DNA of 64,000 nucleotides from Actinobacillus arthritidis (GTDB taxonomy: Bacteria > Pseudomonadota > Gammaproteobacteria > Enterobacterales > Pasteurellaceae): assembly GCF_029774155.1 (NCBI RefSeq), contig NZ_CP103833.1:1736001-1800000 (forward strand). The letters are read 5' to 3'. Shown piece after piece: positions 54,485-63,899 of the stretch (positions are counted from its first letter, which is position 1; each line of letters begins with the position of its first letter). The notes under the pieces are model-generated. The model was given only the letters and a program-made list of their open reading frames with translations, was not told the DNA's origin and did no database searches. Made by a program: the position numbers and the translations under genes.

Positions 54485-55078
54485 TTACACATACGCCTCT
54501 AATAAGCGACGCAAGATCGCGTAACCCTGTAAATTGAAGTGCAAACCGTCCGTCGTAAATGTCGCATTGAGATTTCCCTCTGAATCCGCAAATGCATCAA
54601 AGGTTTTAACAAAAGTTAGATTTGCCGGACAATGTTCGCTGAGATAGGCATTAAGTCGCTGAATTTGGCTGTTCGTAACCGTATTTATATGGCGAACTGG
54701 CGTAGCTTCTAGCAAGAAATAATGGGTATTTGGCATTGCAAGCGGTTGAATTTTTTCAATTATTTGCAATAACCAATGCAAGACTTGGGCAGGAGAATAG
54801 TCAGGCTCTTTCACAATATCGTTTACGCCTAAGAACAAGAAAACCTTTTGCCCTAATGAAGTAATACGCTGAGGTTTCGCTATCACATCCAAGTATTGGC
54901 GGGTACTCACGCCAGAAATGCCTAAATTTGCTACTGATTTACCATTAAAAGTAATTTCATTTTGCCAATCATTCCACATATCGAACAAAGAATGACCTAA
55001 CAAACTGACTTCCACAATACGTTGAAATTCTTGGCTTTTAGCTTGATAACGTAGGAAAATATCCTCATCTGATAACAT
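54485..55078 (-). CDS. SGNH/GDSL-family hydrolase at the head of the nan operon
   Basis: About 197 residues with all SGNH blocks: LLGHSLFD (nucleophile Ser, near residue 28), NLGISGVSTRQYL (Gly), FLGVNDIV (Asn) and TDGLHFNLQGY (Asp-x-x-His). No signal peptide, so cytoplasmic. I start at the ATG at 55078; GGAG is only two bases upstream, so the ATG 13 codons further out remains possible. It precedes nanE by 37 bases, so I infer an esterase acting on O-acetylated sialic acid or a related sugar. It is not of the NanS type. A similar protein lies next to neuC at the right edge. Confidence 0.8.
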   Translation of the reverse strand: MLSDEDIFLRYQAKSQEFQRIVEVSLLGHSLFDMWNDWQNEITFNGKSVANLGISGVSTRQYLDVIAKPQRITSLGQKVFLFLGVNDIVKEPDYSPAQVLHWLLQIIEKIQPLAMPNTHYFLLEATPVRHINTVTNSQIQRLNAYLSEHCPANLTFVKTFDAFADSEGNLNATFTTDGLHFNLQGYAILRRLLEAYV

Positions 55079-55164
55079 TTCTCCAAACCTCGCACCACTT
55101 ATGAATAAACACACCATTTATTATAAACTTAATGGCGTAATTTTCATTTATAATGTTCAAAATA

Positions 55165-55180
55165 TGTGAAGTACTTCTCA
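55165..55180. promoter_or_regulatory. Putative CRP site of the nan operon
   Basis: TGTGA-N6-TCTCA, nine of ten consensus positions, 86 bases upstream of the first nan-operon gene and 150 bases from menD. Catabolite control of sialic acid use is known in Haemophilus. Nothing else is clear in 55079-55329. Confidence 0.55.
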
Positions 55181-55329
55181 TTAATTTTGTTATCCAGCAG
55201 AAAAACAATTCAATAAAAATGAAATAAAATGGCTAACAAATGGTAATTTTCCAACTATTTTTCGTAGATTTTGCTACAATTCTTTTATTTAATGATAATT
55301 AAACCCGTTATAAAGCACAGAGAAGAGAT

Positions 55330-57036
55330 ATGACAGTAAGCACCTTTAACCGCTCTTGGGCAAAAGTGATTGTGAACGCCTTATTAGGTTATGGCGTAAA
55401 ACATTTTTGTATTGCACCGGGATCACGTTCCACCCCATTGACACTTGAAGCAATCCAACTACAGCAAAGCCAATTAGCTCAATGTCATAGCCACTTTGAC
55501 GAACGCGGATTAGGCTTCTTTGCCCTCGGGATTGCCAAGTCAACTAATGATCCTGTCGCTATTATCGTGACATCAGGAACCGCAGTTGCTAATCTTTATC
55601 CGGCAGTTATTGAGGCAAGTCTTACTCACCATAAACTTATTGTTCTGTCTGCAGACCGACCGCCGGAATTAATCGGTTGTGGTGCAAATCAAGCGATTCA
55701 ACAACCAGGAATTTTTGCGAATTATCCGGTGGCAAGCGTTAACTTACCAAAACCGGCAGAGCATTATAATGCGGCTTGGCTAGCCGCAACGATTGAACAG
55801 GCTTGTGTCACCCAAAACCAACAAGGTGGTGTGGTACATATCAACGCACCTTTCGCAGAACCGTTATATGAAGCAGATGAAAATGCTATTAGTACGCACC
55901 CTTGGCTGAAACCACTTCAAAGTTGGTTAATCAATCCACAAACCAAATGGATCAATAGCCAAACGATTCAAAGCGAAGTATCAATGCACGAAAATTGGGA
56001 TTATTGGCGTACCAAACGTGGCGTGATTGTGGTGGGTAAATTACCGGTTGAACAAGGTATCGGCATTAAAGCATGGGCGGAAACGCTCGGTTGGTGCTTA
56101 CTTACTGATGTGCAATCTTGTGTAGATGCGAGTTTACCATACGCAGATATTTGGTTGTCGAACAATACGGTTCACCAACGCTTATTACAAGCGGATATCG
56201 TGATTCAATTCGGTAGCCAAATTGTCAGCAAGCGAGTCAACAAATTCCTTGAAGCCTTCAAAGGTGAATTTTGGCAAGTTGATGAATATAGCGATTATTT
56301 AAATCCGTTCGCACATCATCAAACACGCTTTATCGCCAAAGCACATCATTTCTTACGTGTGCATCCGCCACTTCGCCAAAAACCGTGGCTATTAGAACCA
56401 TTGGCGCTTTCACAATTCTGTGCCGGTTTTATTGAACAACAGGTAGGTGGTAGCTTAAATGAAGCATCATTGGCACACCATATTGAAGAAGTATTGGCGA
56501 CTAACGGTAATTTGTTTATCGGCAATAGTTTATTTGTGCGTTTAGTCGATGCTCTATGCAAATTGCCAGAGGGTTATCCTGTTTATACCAATCGTGGTGC
56601 TAGCGGTATTGACGGTTTAATTGCAACCATGGCAGGTGTCGCACAAGGTAGCGGTCAACCGACCGTAGGTGTCATTGGCGATATTTCCGCTCTACACGAT
56701 TTGAACTCGGTTGCATTACTCAACAAAATCAATCACCCTTGCATTTTATTCGTGATTAACAATAGCGGTGGTGCGATTTTCGATATGCTACCGGTCGAAG
56801 CAAAAGCGAAAGAACAATTCTATCGTTTAGCACATAACTATGAATTTGCCCCGATTGCAACAATGTTCGGCATTGAATATATCCGTCCATTTACTTGGGC
56901 TGATTTAAAAGCCAAACTAAAACTTGCTTACGGACGTAAAGGCGTGACTATCGTTGAAATTAAGGTAAATGATCAGGACGGTAGTAACCTGTATAAATCA
57001 TTAATCAAACAAATCTCTCAAGCGGAAATTGCCTAA
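55330..57036 (+). CDS. menD: SEPHCHC synthase MenD (menaquinone synthesis)
   Basis: A 568-residue thiamine diphosphate enzyme joining isochorismate and 2-oxoglutarate. The N-terminal domain has HFCIAPGSRSTPLTLEAIQ and HFDERGLGFFALGIAKST with the catalytic Glu. The ThDP motif is GDISALHDLNSVALLNKINH. MenD supports anaerobic respiration through menaquinone. GAAGAGAT precedes the ATG; its stop overlaps the menH start. Confidence 0.97.
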   Translation: MTVSTFNRSWAKVIVNALLGYGVKHFCIAPGSRSTPLTLEAIQLQQSQLAQCHSHFDERGLGFFALGIAKSTNDPVAIIVTSGTAVANLYPAVIEASLTHHKLIVLSADRPPELIGCGANQAIQQPGIFANYPVASVNLPKPAEHYNAAWLAATIEQACVTQNQQGGVVHINAPFAEPLYEADENAISTHPWLKPLQSWLINPQTKWINSQTIQSEVSMHENWDYWRTKRGVIVVGKLPVEQGIGIKAWAETLGWCLLTDVQSCVDASLPYADIWLSNNTVHQRLLQADIVIQFGSQIVSKRVNKFLEAFKGEFWQVDEYSDYLNPFAHHQTRFIAKAHHFLRVHPPLRQKPWLLEPLALSQFCAGFIEQQVGGSLNEASLAHHIEEVLATNGNLFIGNSLFVRLVDALCKLPEGYPVYTNRGASGIDGLIATMAGVAQGSGQPTVGVIGDISALHDLNSVALLNKINHPCILFVINNSGGAIFDMLPVEAKAKEQFYRLAHNYEFAPIATMFGIEYIRPFTWADLKAKLKLAYGRKGVTIVEIKVNDQDGSNLYKSLIKQISQAEIA

Positions 57037-57800
57037 TGCTCCATGCAACATGGCACAGTGAAACGGGTACACCGGTAGTTTTTCTGCACGGTTTACTCGG
57101 TTCACAACAAGATTGGCAAGCGGTATTAGACCGCTTGCAAAATTTTCCGGAAATTCGACCGCTGACCATAGATCTCCCCTTACACGGTGCAAGCGAACAT
57201 ATCGCCTGCCATGGTTTTACTCACGCTAGAGAGCTCATTCATCAAACTATCCTACATTATATTGGCAATCAGGCTTTTTATTTGATCGGCTATTCGTTAG
57301 GTGGACGTTTAGCTTTGGACTATACACTCAATGCCCATAATCCTCATCTCAAACATACCATTCTTGAAGGGGCAAATATCGGTTTAGCAACGGATACGGA
57401 ACGCCAAACTCGTTGGCAAAATGATCAGCAATGGGCGGAACGTTTCCGCCAAGAGCCTATGACAACCGTGTTAAATGATTGGTATCAACAAGCGGTTTTT
57501 GCCAATTTAGACCTACACCAGCGGTCAAATTTGATCCAAAAACGGCAAAATAACCATGGGATAGCCATTGCAACAATGCTTGAAGCAACCAGTCTTGCAA
57601 AGCAAACATATTACCAACCCTTATTAATAGAAAAAAATTGGAATATTACCTTTTTAATCGGTGAGAAAGATCGGAAATTCCGAAAAATGGTCTGCGATAA
57701 TAATCTCAATCATCATATTATTTCTGATGCCGGTCATAATGTACACACGGAAAACCCACAGGCTTTCCTCAATTGTTTACTTGGATTGATAGAAAAGTAA
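57036..57800 (+). CDS. menH: SHCHC synthase MenH
   Basis: A 254-residue alpha/beta hydrolase-fold enzyme, next step after MenD. VVFLHGLLGSQQDWQAVLD is the oxyanion strand, LIGYSLGGRLALDY contains the nucleophile Ser, and ISDAGHNVHTENP contains the His. Its ATG overlaps the menD stop, so they are translationally coupled. A terminator follows immediately. Confidence 0.95.
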   Translation: MLHATWHSETGTPVVFLHGLLGSQQDWQAVLDRLQNFPEIRPLTIDLPLHGASEHIACHGFTHARELIHQTILHYIGNQAFYLIGYSLGGRLALDYTLNAHNPHLKHTILEGANIGLATDTERQTRWQNDQQWAERFRQEPMTTVLNDWYQQAVFANLDLHQRSNLIQKRQNNHGIAIATMLEATSLAKQTYYQPLLIEKNWNITFLIGEKDRKFRKMVCDNNLNHHIISDAGHNVHTENPQAFLNCLLGLIEK

Positions 57801-57828
57801 AAAAGCTATCCCCATTGGATAGCTTTTA
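57801..57828 (+). terminator. Terminator of menD-menH
   Basis: Perfect 11-base stem AAAAGCTATCC / GGATAGCTTTT with loop CCATT, starting right after the menH stop. Confidence 0.88.
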
Positions 57829-57864
57829 CTTTTCTTAATTTCTTAAAAGTGATAACTAAAAATT

Positions 57865-58920
57865 TTACTTATGATTTGTTTCCGTTGCTTTCGCACCAAT
57901 AACACCATGCCATTTAGGACTAATTGCACTACCGGCTAACACTTCTCCATTTTTACCAAACAGTCCCCCAGAAAAATTAGCATCAGGGGTTAATTTAGAC
58001 AAATCACCCTCAACTTTCGAATATAATTTGGCATTCAAGATTGTACCGTCTTGATCGACCGACGCACCATTTACTTTACTCGTTAGTAATTTAGTACTTC
58101 CAGTATTTCCTAGTTGCCAATAATCATCTCCCTTACCTGAAATATCCATTGATAATTTCTTATCAGCATGATTGTATTTAGCTGAAACACTGGCTTCTAA
58201 CTTCTCATTCGATCCTTCTGTATATTGGTAAAACATATTTCCTTTATATACCAATGAGTTAGCCGGACGTCTTTTCTCATTATCATTCATCGATAACAGA
58301 TAATGATCATTCAGATTTCTGCTATCAATACCTTCACGTTCCCCCTGCTTTACTTGATTTAATTGCATATATCCATAATATCCTAACAGTTTTCCTGTCG
58401 AATCATTCAAGGTTTTAATTTCTGAATTTGAGATTCTATTTGCAATCAGGAGATTATTTCGATTTGGATCTTCATTTAATAATGATATTTTTACATTCTT
58501 GTTGTCATCTAATTTAAGATTCAAAACAACATCAGAAATAGTGATAATACCAGAATTAATATCTTTAACTTCCAATCCTTTAAGAATATCTTCATTACTT
58601 TGATGAATATTATTTTCTTCGATACGTTTATTATTTAATGGCTGGGTTATAGGCGATAAGTCATCAGTATGAAGGTCTTTCTTTACAGAATCCATGATTG
58701 ATGGGGTTACCTCTTTCTTAATTGATTCTTTTTTAGTTTCCACGTCTTTTGGTCGAGTTTCAGCCTGTTTGGTTGATTTTGGAGTAGATGTATTCATCTT
58801 ATTAGGTTTTCCGGTATCAATTGTTGATTGCTTAGATGTTCCTGATGAACCTCCACTCCCACAAGCGACTGTTATTAAACAGACCATTATCATTGGTACT
58901 AATTTTGTTATAGTCTTCAT
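57865..58920 (-). CDS. Surface lipoprotein with TbpB-like C-terminal barrel
   Basis: A 351-residue lipoprotein: signal peptide MKTITKLVPMIMVCLITVAC with the lipid-modified Cys20, then a Gly/Ser tether and a long Lys/Thr/Glu-rich low-complexity stretch to about residue 100. The last third is beta-rich and ends FSGGLFGKNGEVLAGSAISP followed by KWHGVIGAKA. That is the closing motif of TbpB-type, HpuA-type and factor-H-binding-type barrels that Slam proteins move to the cell surface. It has no TbpA or Slam gene beside it. The ligand is unknown. AAGGA precedes the ATG. Confidence 0.8.
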   Translation of the reverse strand: MKTITKLVPMIMVCLITVACGSGGSSGTSKQSTIDTGKPNKMNTSTPKSTKQAETRPKDVETKKESIKKEVTPSIMDSVKKDLHTDDLSPITQPLNNKRIEENNIHQSNEDILKGLEVKDINSGIITISDVVLNLKLDDNKNVKISLLNEDPNRNNLLIANRISNSEIKTLNDSTGKLLGYYGYMQLNQVKQGEREGIDSRNLNDHYLLSMNDNEKRRPANSLVYKGNMFYQYTEGSNEKLEASVSAKYNHADKKLSMDISGKGDDYWQLGNTGSTKLLTSKVNGASVDQDGTILNAKLYSKVEGDLSKLTPDANFSGGLFGKNGEVLAGSAISPKWHGVIGAKATETNHK

Positions 58921-59049
58921 ATATAAATCCTTATTATTAGAAATAGAATAAAAAATTATTGGTTTCTTATTAAAACCAATTCCCCCTTTATGTAAAAATG
59001 AGAATACATAATAATACATAAATATATTAAATACACATTAATTTACAAT

Positions 59050-60574
59050 TTAATTGTTTTGTAATCTCTGTAACAACCTATCCATAGCTCGATATCCCAA
59101 TGCTTCTGCAAGATGATTTTGTTGAATATTAGGTTCATTAGCCAGATCCGCAATTGTGCGAGAAACCTTTAAGATTCGATGATAAGCACGCACTGAAAGC
59201 CCTAATTTGGTCAAAGCATTTTCTAGAAATAGTGCGTCTTTTTCTGCAAGGCGACAATCACGTTCGATTTCTTTGGTGGTTAACTTGGCATTAATTTTTC
59301 CGGCTCTCGCCATTTGCAATTCTCTTGCCGAAAGCACTCGCTTACGTACTTGTTCTGTGGTTTCGCCCCGGTTATCACTATTTTGTAATGCACCTTTCGG
59401 TAATAAAGGGACTTCGATGGAGAGATCGAAACGGTCTAAAAACGGGCCGGATAAACGATTTAGATAACGCATTACTTGTCGCGGAGAAGTTCGATTGTGC
59501 GTGCCTTGATAATGTCCTGTTGGACTGGGATTCATTGCCGCAATTAATTGAAAACTGGCGGGGAATTGCACCTTAGCATTCGCTCTAGAAATAATAATCT
59601 CACCGGCTTCCAACGGTTGACGTAATGCGTCCAATACTTTACGTTCAAACTCAGGCGACTCATCTAAAAAAAGCACACCATTGTGCGCCAAACTGATTTC
59701 ACCGGGTTTAGGAATAGAGCCGCCCCCCACCAACGCCACCATAGATGCACTGTGATGCGGTGAACGAAACGGGCGTTCTTTCCAGTTATGAAAATTCAAT
59801 TCGTTTTGTACCAAACTGGTGACCGAAGCGGTTTCAATCGCTTCGTCATCACTCATTGCCGGTAACAAATCCGCTAAACGGCTGGCGAGCATTGTTTTAC
59901 CGGTACCGGGAGGGCCAAGGAAAAGTAAATTATGTTGTCCGGCGTACGCAATCATCAACGCTCGTTTAGCGTGCTGTTGCCCGATAATGTCGGTTAAATC
60001 ACGTTTTACAAGCGGTTGAATTTCTTGTGTTTTTTGCGGAATCTGCTGAGCAATCGGCAGGCTGTCCCGCTTATTCATAAAATTCACCACCTGCAATAAT
60101 GAACTGGCAAAATAGGTTTCGGCATTCGAAACTAACGAGGCTTCATTCACATTCGGGCGGGCAATAATCATCTGTCGTTTGGCTTTTTCGGCGGAAATTA
60201 CCGCCGGAATCACGCCGTGAACGCCTCGTAACGTACCGGTTAAAGCCAATTCCCCTAAAAACTCAAACTGTTTTAAGCGATCCGAATCCATCTGCCCTGA
60301 GGCGCTAAGATCCCAATTGCGATCGGCAGATCAAAACGCCCACCCTCTTTAGGCAGGTCCGCTGGTGCCAGGTTAATGGTGATCCGCGCGGAGGGTACAT
60401 AAAATTGGCATTCATTAATGCACTACGCACCCGATCGCCCGCCTCTTTTACCGTGGTTTCCGGTAAGCCGACAATCGTTAGCCCCGGTTTTCCATTACTC
60501 AAATGCACTTCAATCGTTACCAACGGTGCTTCTACACCAATCGATGCACGGCTATAAACAATGGCTAAAGACAT
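59050..60574 (-). CDS. comM: Competence-associated AAA+ helicase ComM (YifB; two indels in this sequence)
   Basis: ComM is a hexameric helicase that promotes branch migration when taken-up DNA is integrated. The N-terminal Lon-protease-like domain reads [20 protein letters not shown] and [20 protein letters not shown]. The frame breaks near 60399 (CCTCCGCGCGG) and near 60305 (TTAGCGCCTCAGG). The AAA+ part is then clean: [20 protein letters not shown] (Walker A), [20 protein letters not shown] (Walker B). Repaired length is 508, normal. Data errors. A CRP-S-like site and an RBS-masking hairpin lie upstream. Confidence 0.94.
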
Positions 60575-60577
60575 CTT

Positions 60578-60601
60578 CCCTCCTACAAATTGTTAGGAGG
60601 G
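60578..60601 (-). promoter_or_regulatory. Hairpin masking the comM ribosome-binding site
   Basis: A perfect 8-base stem (CCCTCCTA / TAGGAGGG) around an 8-base loop. On the comM mRNA the 3' arm is the Shine-Dalgarno itself, four bases before the ATG. Confidence 0.6.
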
Positions 60602-60639
60602 TAAAAGATAAAGTCACATAAGCACAGTAACAAAATCAC

Positions 60640-60663
60640 TTTTCTCGATCAGGATCGCAAAAA
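60640..60663 (-). promoter_or_regulatory. CRP-S (Sxy-dependent) site upstream of comM
   Basis: TTTTCTCGATCAGGATCGCA plus AAAA. It has the CGATC-N2-GATCGCA core typical of Pasteurellaceae CRP-S sites, with one perfect TGCGATC half-site, flanked by T and A tracts. It lies 66 bases upstream of the comM start. Confidence 0.7.
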
Positions 60664-60779
60664 TAGGTTTCCTCTCTATCAAATCCAAGCTAAAAATCCT
60701 AAAAGCACTAAATATTGAGTTAGTTCCGGTAATTAAAACGTTATAATAGGGCATCAACATTCAGCAAATGAGGGGCAAA

Positions 60780-61966
60780 ATGAAAACACAGGATATTATC
60801 ATTATCGGTGGCGGTATGGTCGGGGCGTGGCGGCGCTCGGCTTGGCGAAACAAGGGTTAAATATCGCGTTAATCGAAAAAAATCCGCTTCCCTCATTTGA
60901 TGCGAATGCCGCTTATGATTTACGTATTTCCGCTATCAGTATTACCTCGGTTAAACTGCTTGAAGAACTGGGTGCGTGGCAAGTAATCAGCCAATTGCGA
61001 GTTTGCCCGTATGACGGTTTGGAAACGTGGGAAATCGAAGGGTTTAATACCGCTTTTCATGCGGCGGAAATCGGCTTGGATAAGCTCGGCTTTATGGTAG
61101 AAAATAATGCGATTCAGCTTGGTTTATGGCAAGCCTTAAACCAATATCCAAACTGCCAACAAGCGGTCGGATTTTCGCAAATTTCTGCAAATTATCACGA
61201 ACAATTATGGACGGTAACCGTTGATGAGCAAACATTTACTGCCCCACTGCTAATTGCGGCGGACGGCGCAAACTCACAAGTGCGTAGCTGGGCGGGTATT
61301 GGGCTAACCAGCTGGCAATATCGCCAACATTGTTTGCTTGCCACGGTGAAAACCGAATTACCGCAACAATCGGTTACCTGGCAACAATTCTTCCCGAGTG
61401 GCCCTCGTGCATTTTTACCTCTATCAGATCACAACGGTTGTGTCGTATGGTATGACGCTCCGCAACGCATTACTCAGCTAAAACAACTGTCTTCAGAAAA
61501 GCTCACCGCCGAAATTCAGCAACATTTCCCTGCCCGTTTAGGCAAAGTGGAAGTAGTCAATGCCGCCGGTTTTCCACTCACTCGTCAACACGCTCAACAT
61601 TACGTCAAAAACGGCGTAGTATTGATTGGCGATGCGGCACACACTATTAATCCGCTTGCCGGACAAGGCGTCAATCTCGGTTTTAAAGATGTGCAAGTGT
61701 TATTGGAAGTGATTGAACAAGCGGTCAAAAAAGGCGAAAACTTTGCAAATGAAGCGGTGCTTAAACGTTATGAACATAAACGTAAACCCGACAATTTATT
61801 GATGCAAACTGGTATGGATGTCTTTTATAAAACCTTCAAAACCGAGTTATTGCCGGTAAAAGTCGCCCGCAATTTAGGCTTGGTACTGGCGGAAAAAATC
61901 ACGCCACTCAAGAAAAAAGCATTACGCTATGCGATAGGCTTATCATCTAGATACTATACCAAATAA
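60780..61966 (+). CDS. ubiF: Ubiquinone-pathway FAD hydroxylase UbiF (frameshifted in this sequence)
   Basis: A UbiH/UbiF/VisC monooxygenase. Alignment from memory is closest to UbiF, which adds the last ring hydroxyl of ubiquinone: DLRISAISITSVKLLEELGA, the MVENNAIQ block, ADGANSQVRSWAGIG, PSGPRAFLPL and the FAD motif LIGDAAHTINPLAGQGVNLG. The start is MKTQDIIIIGGGMVG after GAGGGGC. A base is missing near 60826 (GGGGCGTGGCGG, expected GGGGCNGTGGCGG). Repaired length is 395. A data error. A TATAAT box is at 60742-60747. Confidence 0.92.
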
Positions 61967-62117
61967 AAAGGACTGAATTTAACGAAATTATGTAGCAAAT
62001 GCACAAAGTGACTAATTGGCTTCAATAATGTAGGGGCGAATACGATTCGCCCCTACAAATAAACTTTTGTACAACTTCTACATAATGCCTGACTTTAATC
62101 TTGTATAAAACTCAGTC
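61967..62117. mobile_element. MITE-like palindromic element
   Basis: Imperfect terminal inverted repeats: the left end AAAGGACTGAATTT then ATTATGTAG, the right end (complement) CAAGGACTGAGTTT then ATTATGTAG. They enclose a perfect internal palindrome, TAGGGGCGAAT / ATTCGCCCCTA (62030-62056). No coding capacity. It sits between convergent ubiF and a lipoprotein gene. A passive miniature element or REP-type sequence is likely; it might also work as a terminator. Confidence 0.6.
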
Positions 62118-62162
62118 CTTGAACATTGTTCTAACCGATGGACAATACTGTTTCAAGCCAAA

Positions 62163-62720
62163 TTACAATAAGAGTGCTGACCCCCATTTGATAATATCAA
62201 AAAAGAATTTATTTTGATTAGTCGCCACACCATCGCCATTTTTAGCATCTGATTTGGTTTCCTCAACCATACCGCTTTTATACTGACCTTTTACAACGGC
62301 TAAGTCGGCTTTAGCTTTTTCTCTTAAGATTTGACATTGTTTCTTATCTAATGGCTCAAATTCTTGAGTATTTTTAAACTTTTTAAATTGATATTGAGCA
62401 TAGCCCATCGCTTTCTCATCATCTTGAATAATTTTTACATATTGCTCGCCAATAAGCTCTTCTAACGGATAGAAAAATACATATTGTGAGTGAATATATG
62501 AATCTTCTTTACTAAAAGCCTGTTGTTGAATCTTTGTTAAATTCGGATAAATACACTGCTCAGCCTGCTGACTGGCAATAACCCAACGCTGAGCATCTGA
62601 ATCCGAAAGTATATAATCCGCATTAGCAAACTCTCCGGGGAAAGTTTCTTGTAGAGAATTGGAAGATGAACAAGCTGTCACAAGTCCAACAACGGCTAAT
62701 ATTAACCACTTATTTCGCAT
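62163..62720 (-). CDS. Small lipoprotein, function unknown
   Basis: A 185-residue lipoprotein: [17 protein letters not shown] is a clear lipoprotein signal (Cys17), followed by SSSNSLQ. The rest is soluble and mostly helical ([35 protein letters not shown]) with two further cysteines. The last residues [10 protein letters not shown] are hydrophobic, which is unusual. It may belong to a Pasteurellaceae lipoprotein family of unknown function (DUF5358, from memory, unverified). It lies 21 bases after neuC and may be cotranscribed. Confidence 0.8.
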   Translation of the reverse strand: MRNKWLILAVVGLVTACSSSNSLQETFPGEFANADYILSDSDAQRWVIASQQAEQCIYPNLTKIQQQAFSKEDSYIHSQYVFFYPLEELIGEQYVKIIQDDEKAMGYAQYQFKKFKNTQEFEPLDKKQCQILREKAKADLAVVKGQYKSGMVEETKSDAKNGDGVATNQNKFFFDIIKWGSALLL

Positions 62721-62741
62721 AAAATACCTTTTTTGATTTTA

Positions 62742-63899
62742 TTATAAATCGTAAAATGCTTTCGGCTGTGAAATCATTTCATCTGCCAAAAACGTTTTGA
62801 TGATTCGATAAGCGTTTTCCATCGCATTATCTTGATAATATGGGTTTATCATTCGTGGTAAACACTGTTGAAAATCAAGTGAAATTAATCGTTCAATCCC
62901 TGCTTTAATCGCTTCTTTAGTCGTTTCCACATCAATCACGCTTTCTCCGCGAACTCTGCCTTGCTGGCGATTGCCAATATTTACCGTACCGACACCACAG
63001 CTTGGAGCTTCTAATAAACCTGACGAACTATTACCGATTAAACCGGCAGAATATTTAATTAAGGCTAAATACTCTTCCGGCTTTACCGAAGTAAAAAACT
63101 TATAATGATGTTTCGTAGCATAATCTTGCAGACGTTTAAAAATTTGATCAGCATTTGTATCCGAATTTGAGCCAATAAACACAAATTGATAATTCGATTT
63201 AAACGACTCTAAAGCGACTAGAAGCTGATCTACTTGTTCCAATACAGGTTGTTCACTCAATGTTTCCGGATGAAATACTACCATAAAATAAGGTGTATTC
63301 GGTATCTCTCGGCTAGAGATCAATTCTGCTTTAGTTGGTAACATCAGCAACAAGCTATTTTCCGCACCTAATGAACCTATGTTATGTACATATTGAGGAG
63401 CCTCACCTAATTGAATTACTCGTTTTTTATATGCTTCAGTTGCAGTTAAATGTAACTTCGACATTTTCGTAATACAATGACGAATAAATTCATCATAATT
63501 ACCGAGCGTCTGTTCTCCACCGTGTAAATGAATCAAAGGAATGTTATGTATTGCGTACGCCGTTGCAACCGCAAGCATCTCATAGCGATCCCCTAATATC
63601 ATAACCGCATCATATTTATGCTGTTGAAAATGCCTACCGAAATCATCTAAACATTCCGCCATAGAATGAATAATCGTTTGATTATTCTCAGCATTCAAGG
63701 TTAACGGTATACGAGTCGCAATATCAAAACCGTCTTTTTCAATGAGTTCTACTGTTTTTCCATATTGTGCATCCAAATGCATGGCAGTAACAACCAAAGA
63801 AAAATTCAGTTCAGTATCTTCATTTAACTTTTTTAGTAGTCGTTTGACAATACCATACTCGGCTCTTGAACCGGTTATATATGCAATGCGTTTAATCAT
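62742..63899 (-). CDS. neuC: UDP-N-acetylglucosamine 2-epimerase (hydrolysing), NeuC type
   Basis: A 385-residue GT-B-fold enzyme. RIAYITGSRAEYGIVKRLLK at the start, MILGDRYEMLAVATAYAIHN and LIHLHGGEQTLGNYDEFIRH in the middle, and GNSSSGLLEAPSCGVGTVNI with GNRQQGRVRGESVI near the end are typical of hydrolysing epimerases. These make ManNAc from UDP-GlcNAc as the first step of sialic acid synthesis; GDP-GlcNAc homologues in legionaminate synthesis look alike. Its ATG overlaps the stop of the partial SGNH gene upstream, so they form an operon continuing beyond the window. Confidence 0.92.
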   Translation of the reverse strand: MIKRIAYITGSRAEYGIVKRLLKKLNEDTELNFSLVVTAMHLDAQYGKTVELIEKDGFDIATRIPLTLNAENNQTIIHSMAECLDDFGRHFQQHKYDAVMILGDRYEMLAVATAYAIHNIPLIHLHGGEQTLGNYDEFIRHCITKMSKLHLTATEAYKKRVIQLGEAPQYVHNIGSLGAENSLLLMLPTKAELISSREIPNTPYFMVVFHPETLSEQPVLEQVDQLLVALESFKSNYQFVFIGSNSDTNADQIFKRLQDYATKHHYKFFTSVKPEEYLALIKYSAGLIGNSSSGLLEAPSCGVGTVNIGNRQQGRVRGESVIDVETTKEAIKAGIERLISLDFQQCLPRMINPYYQDNAMENAYRIIKTFLADEMISQPKAFYDL

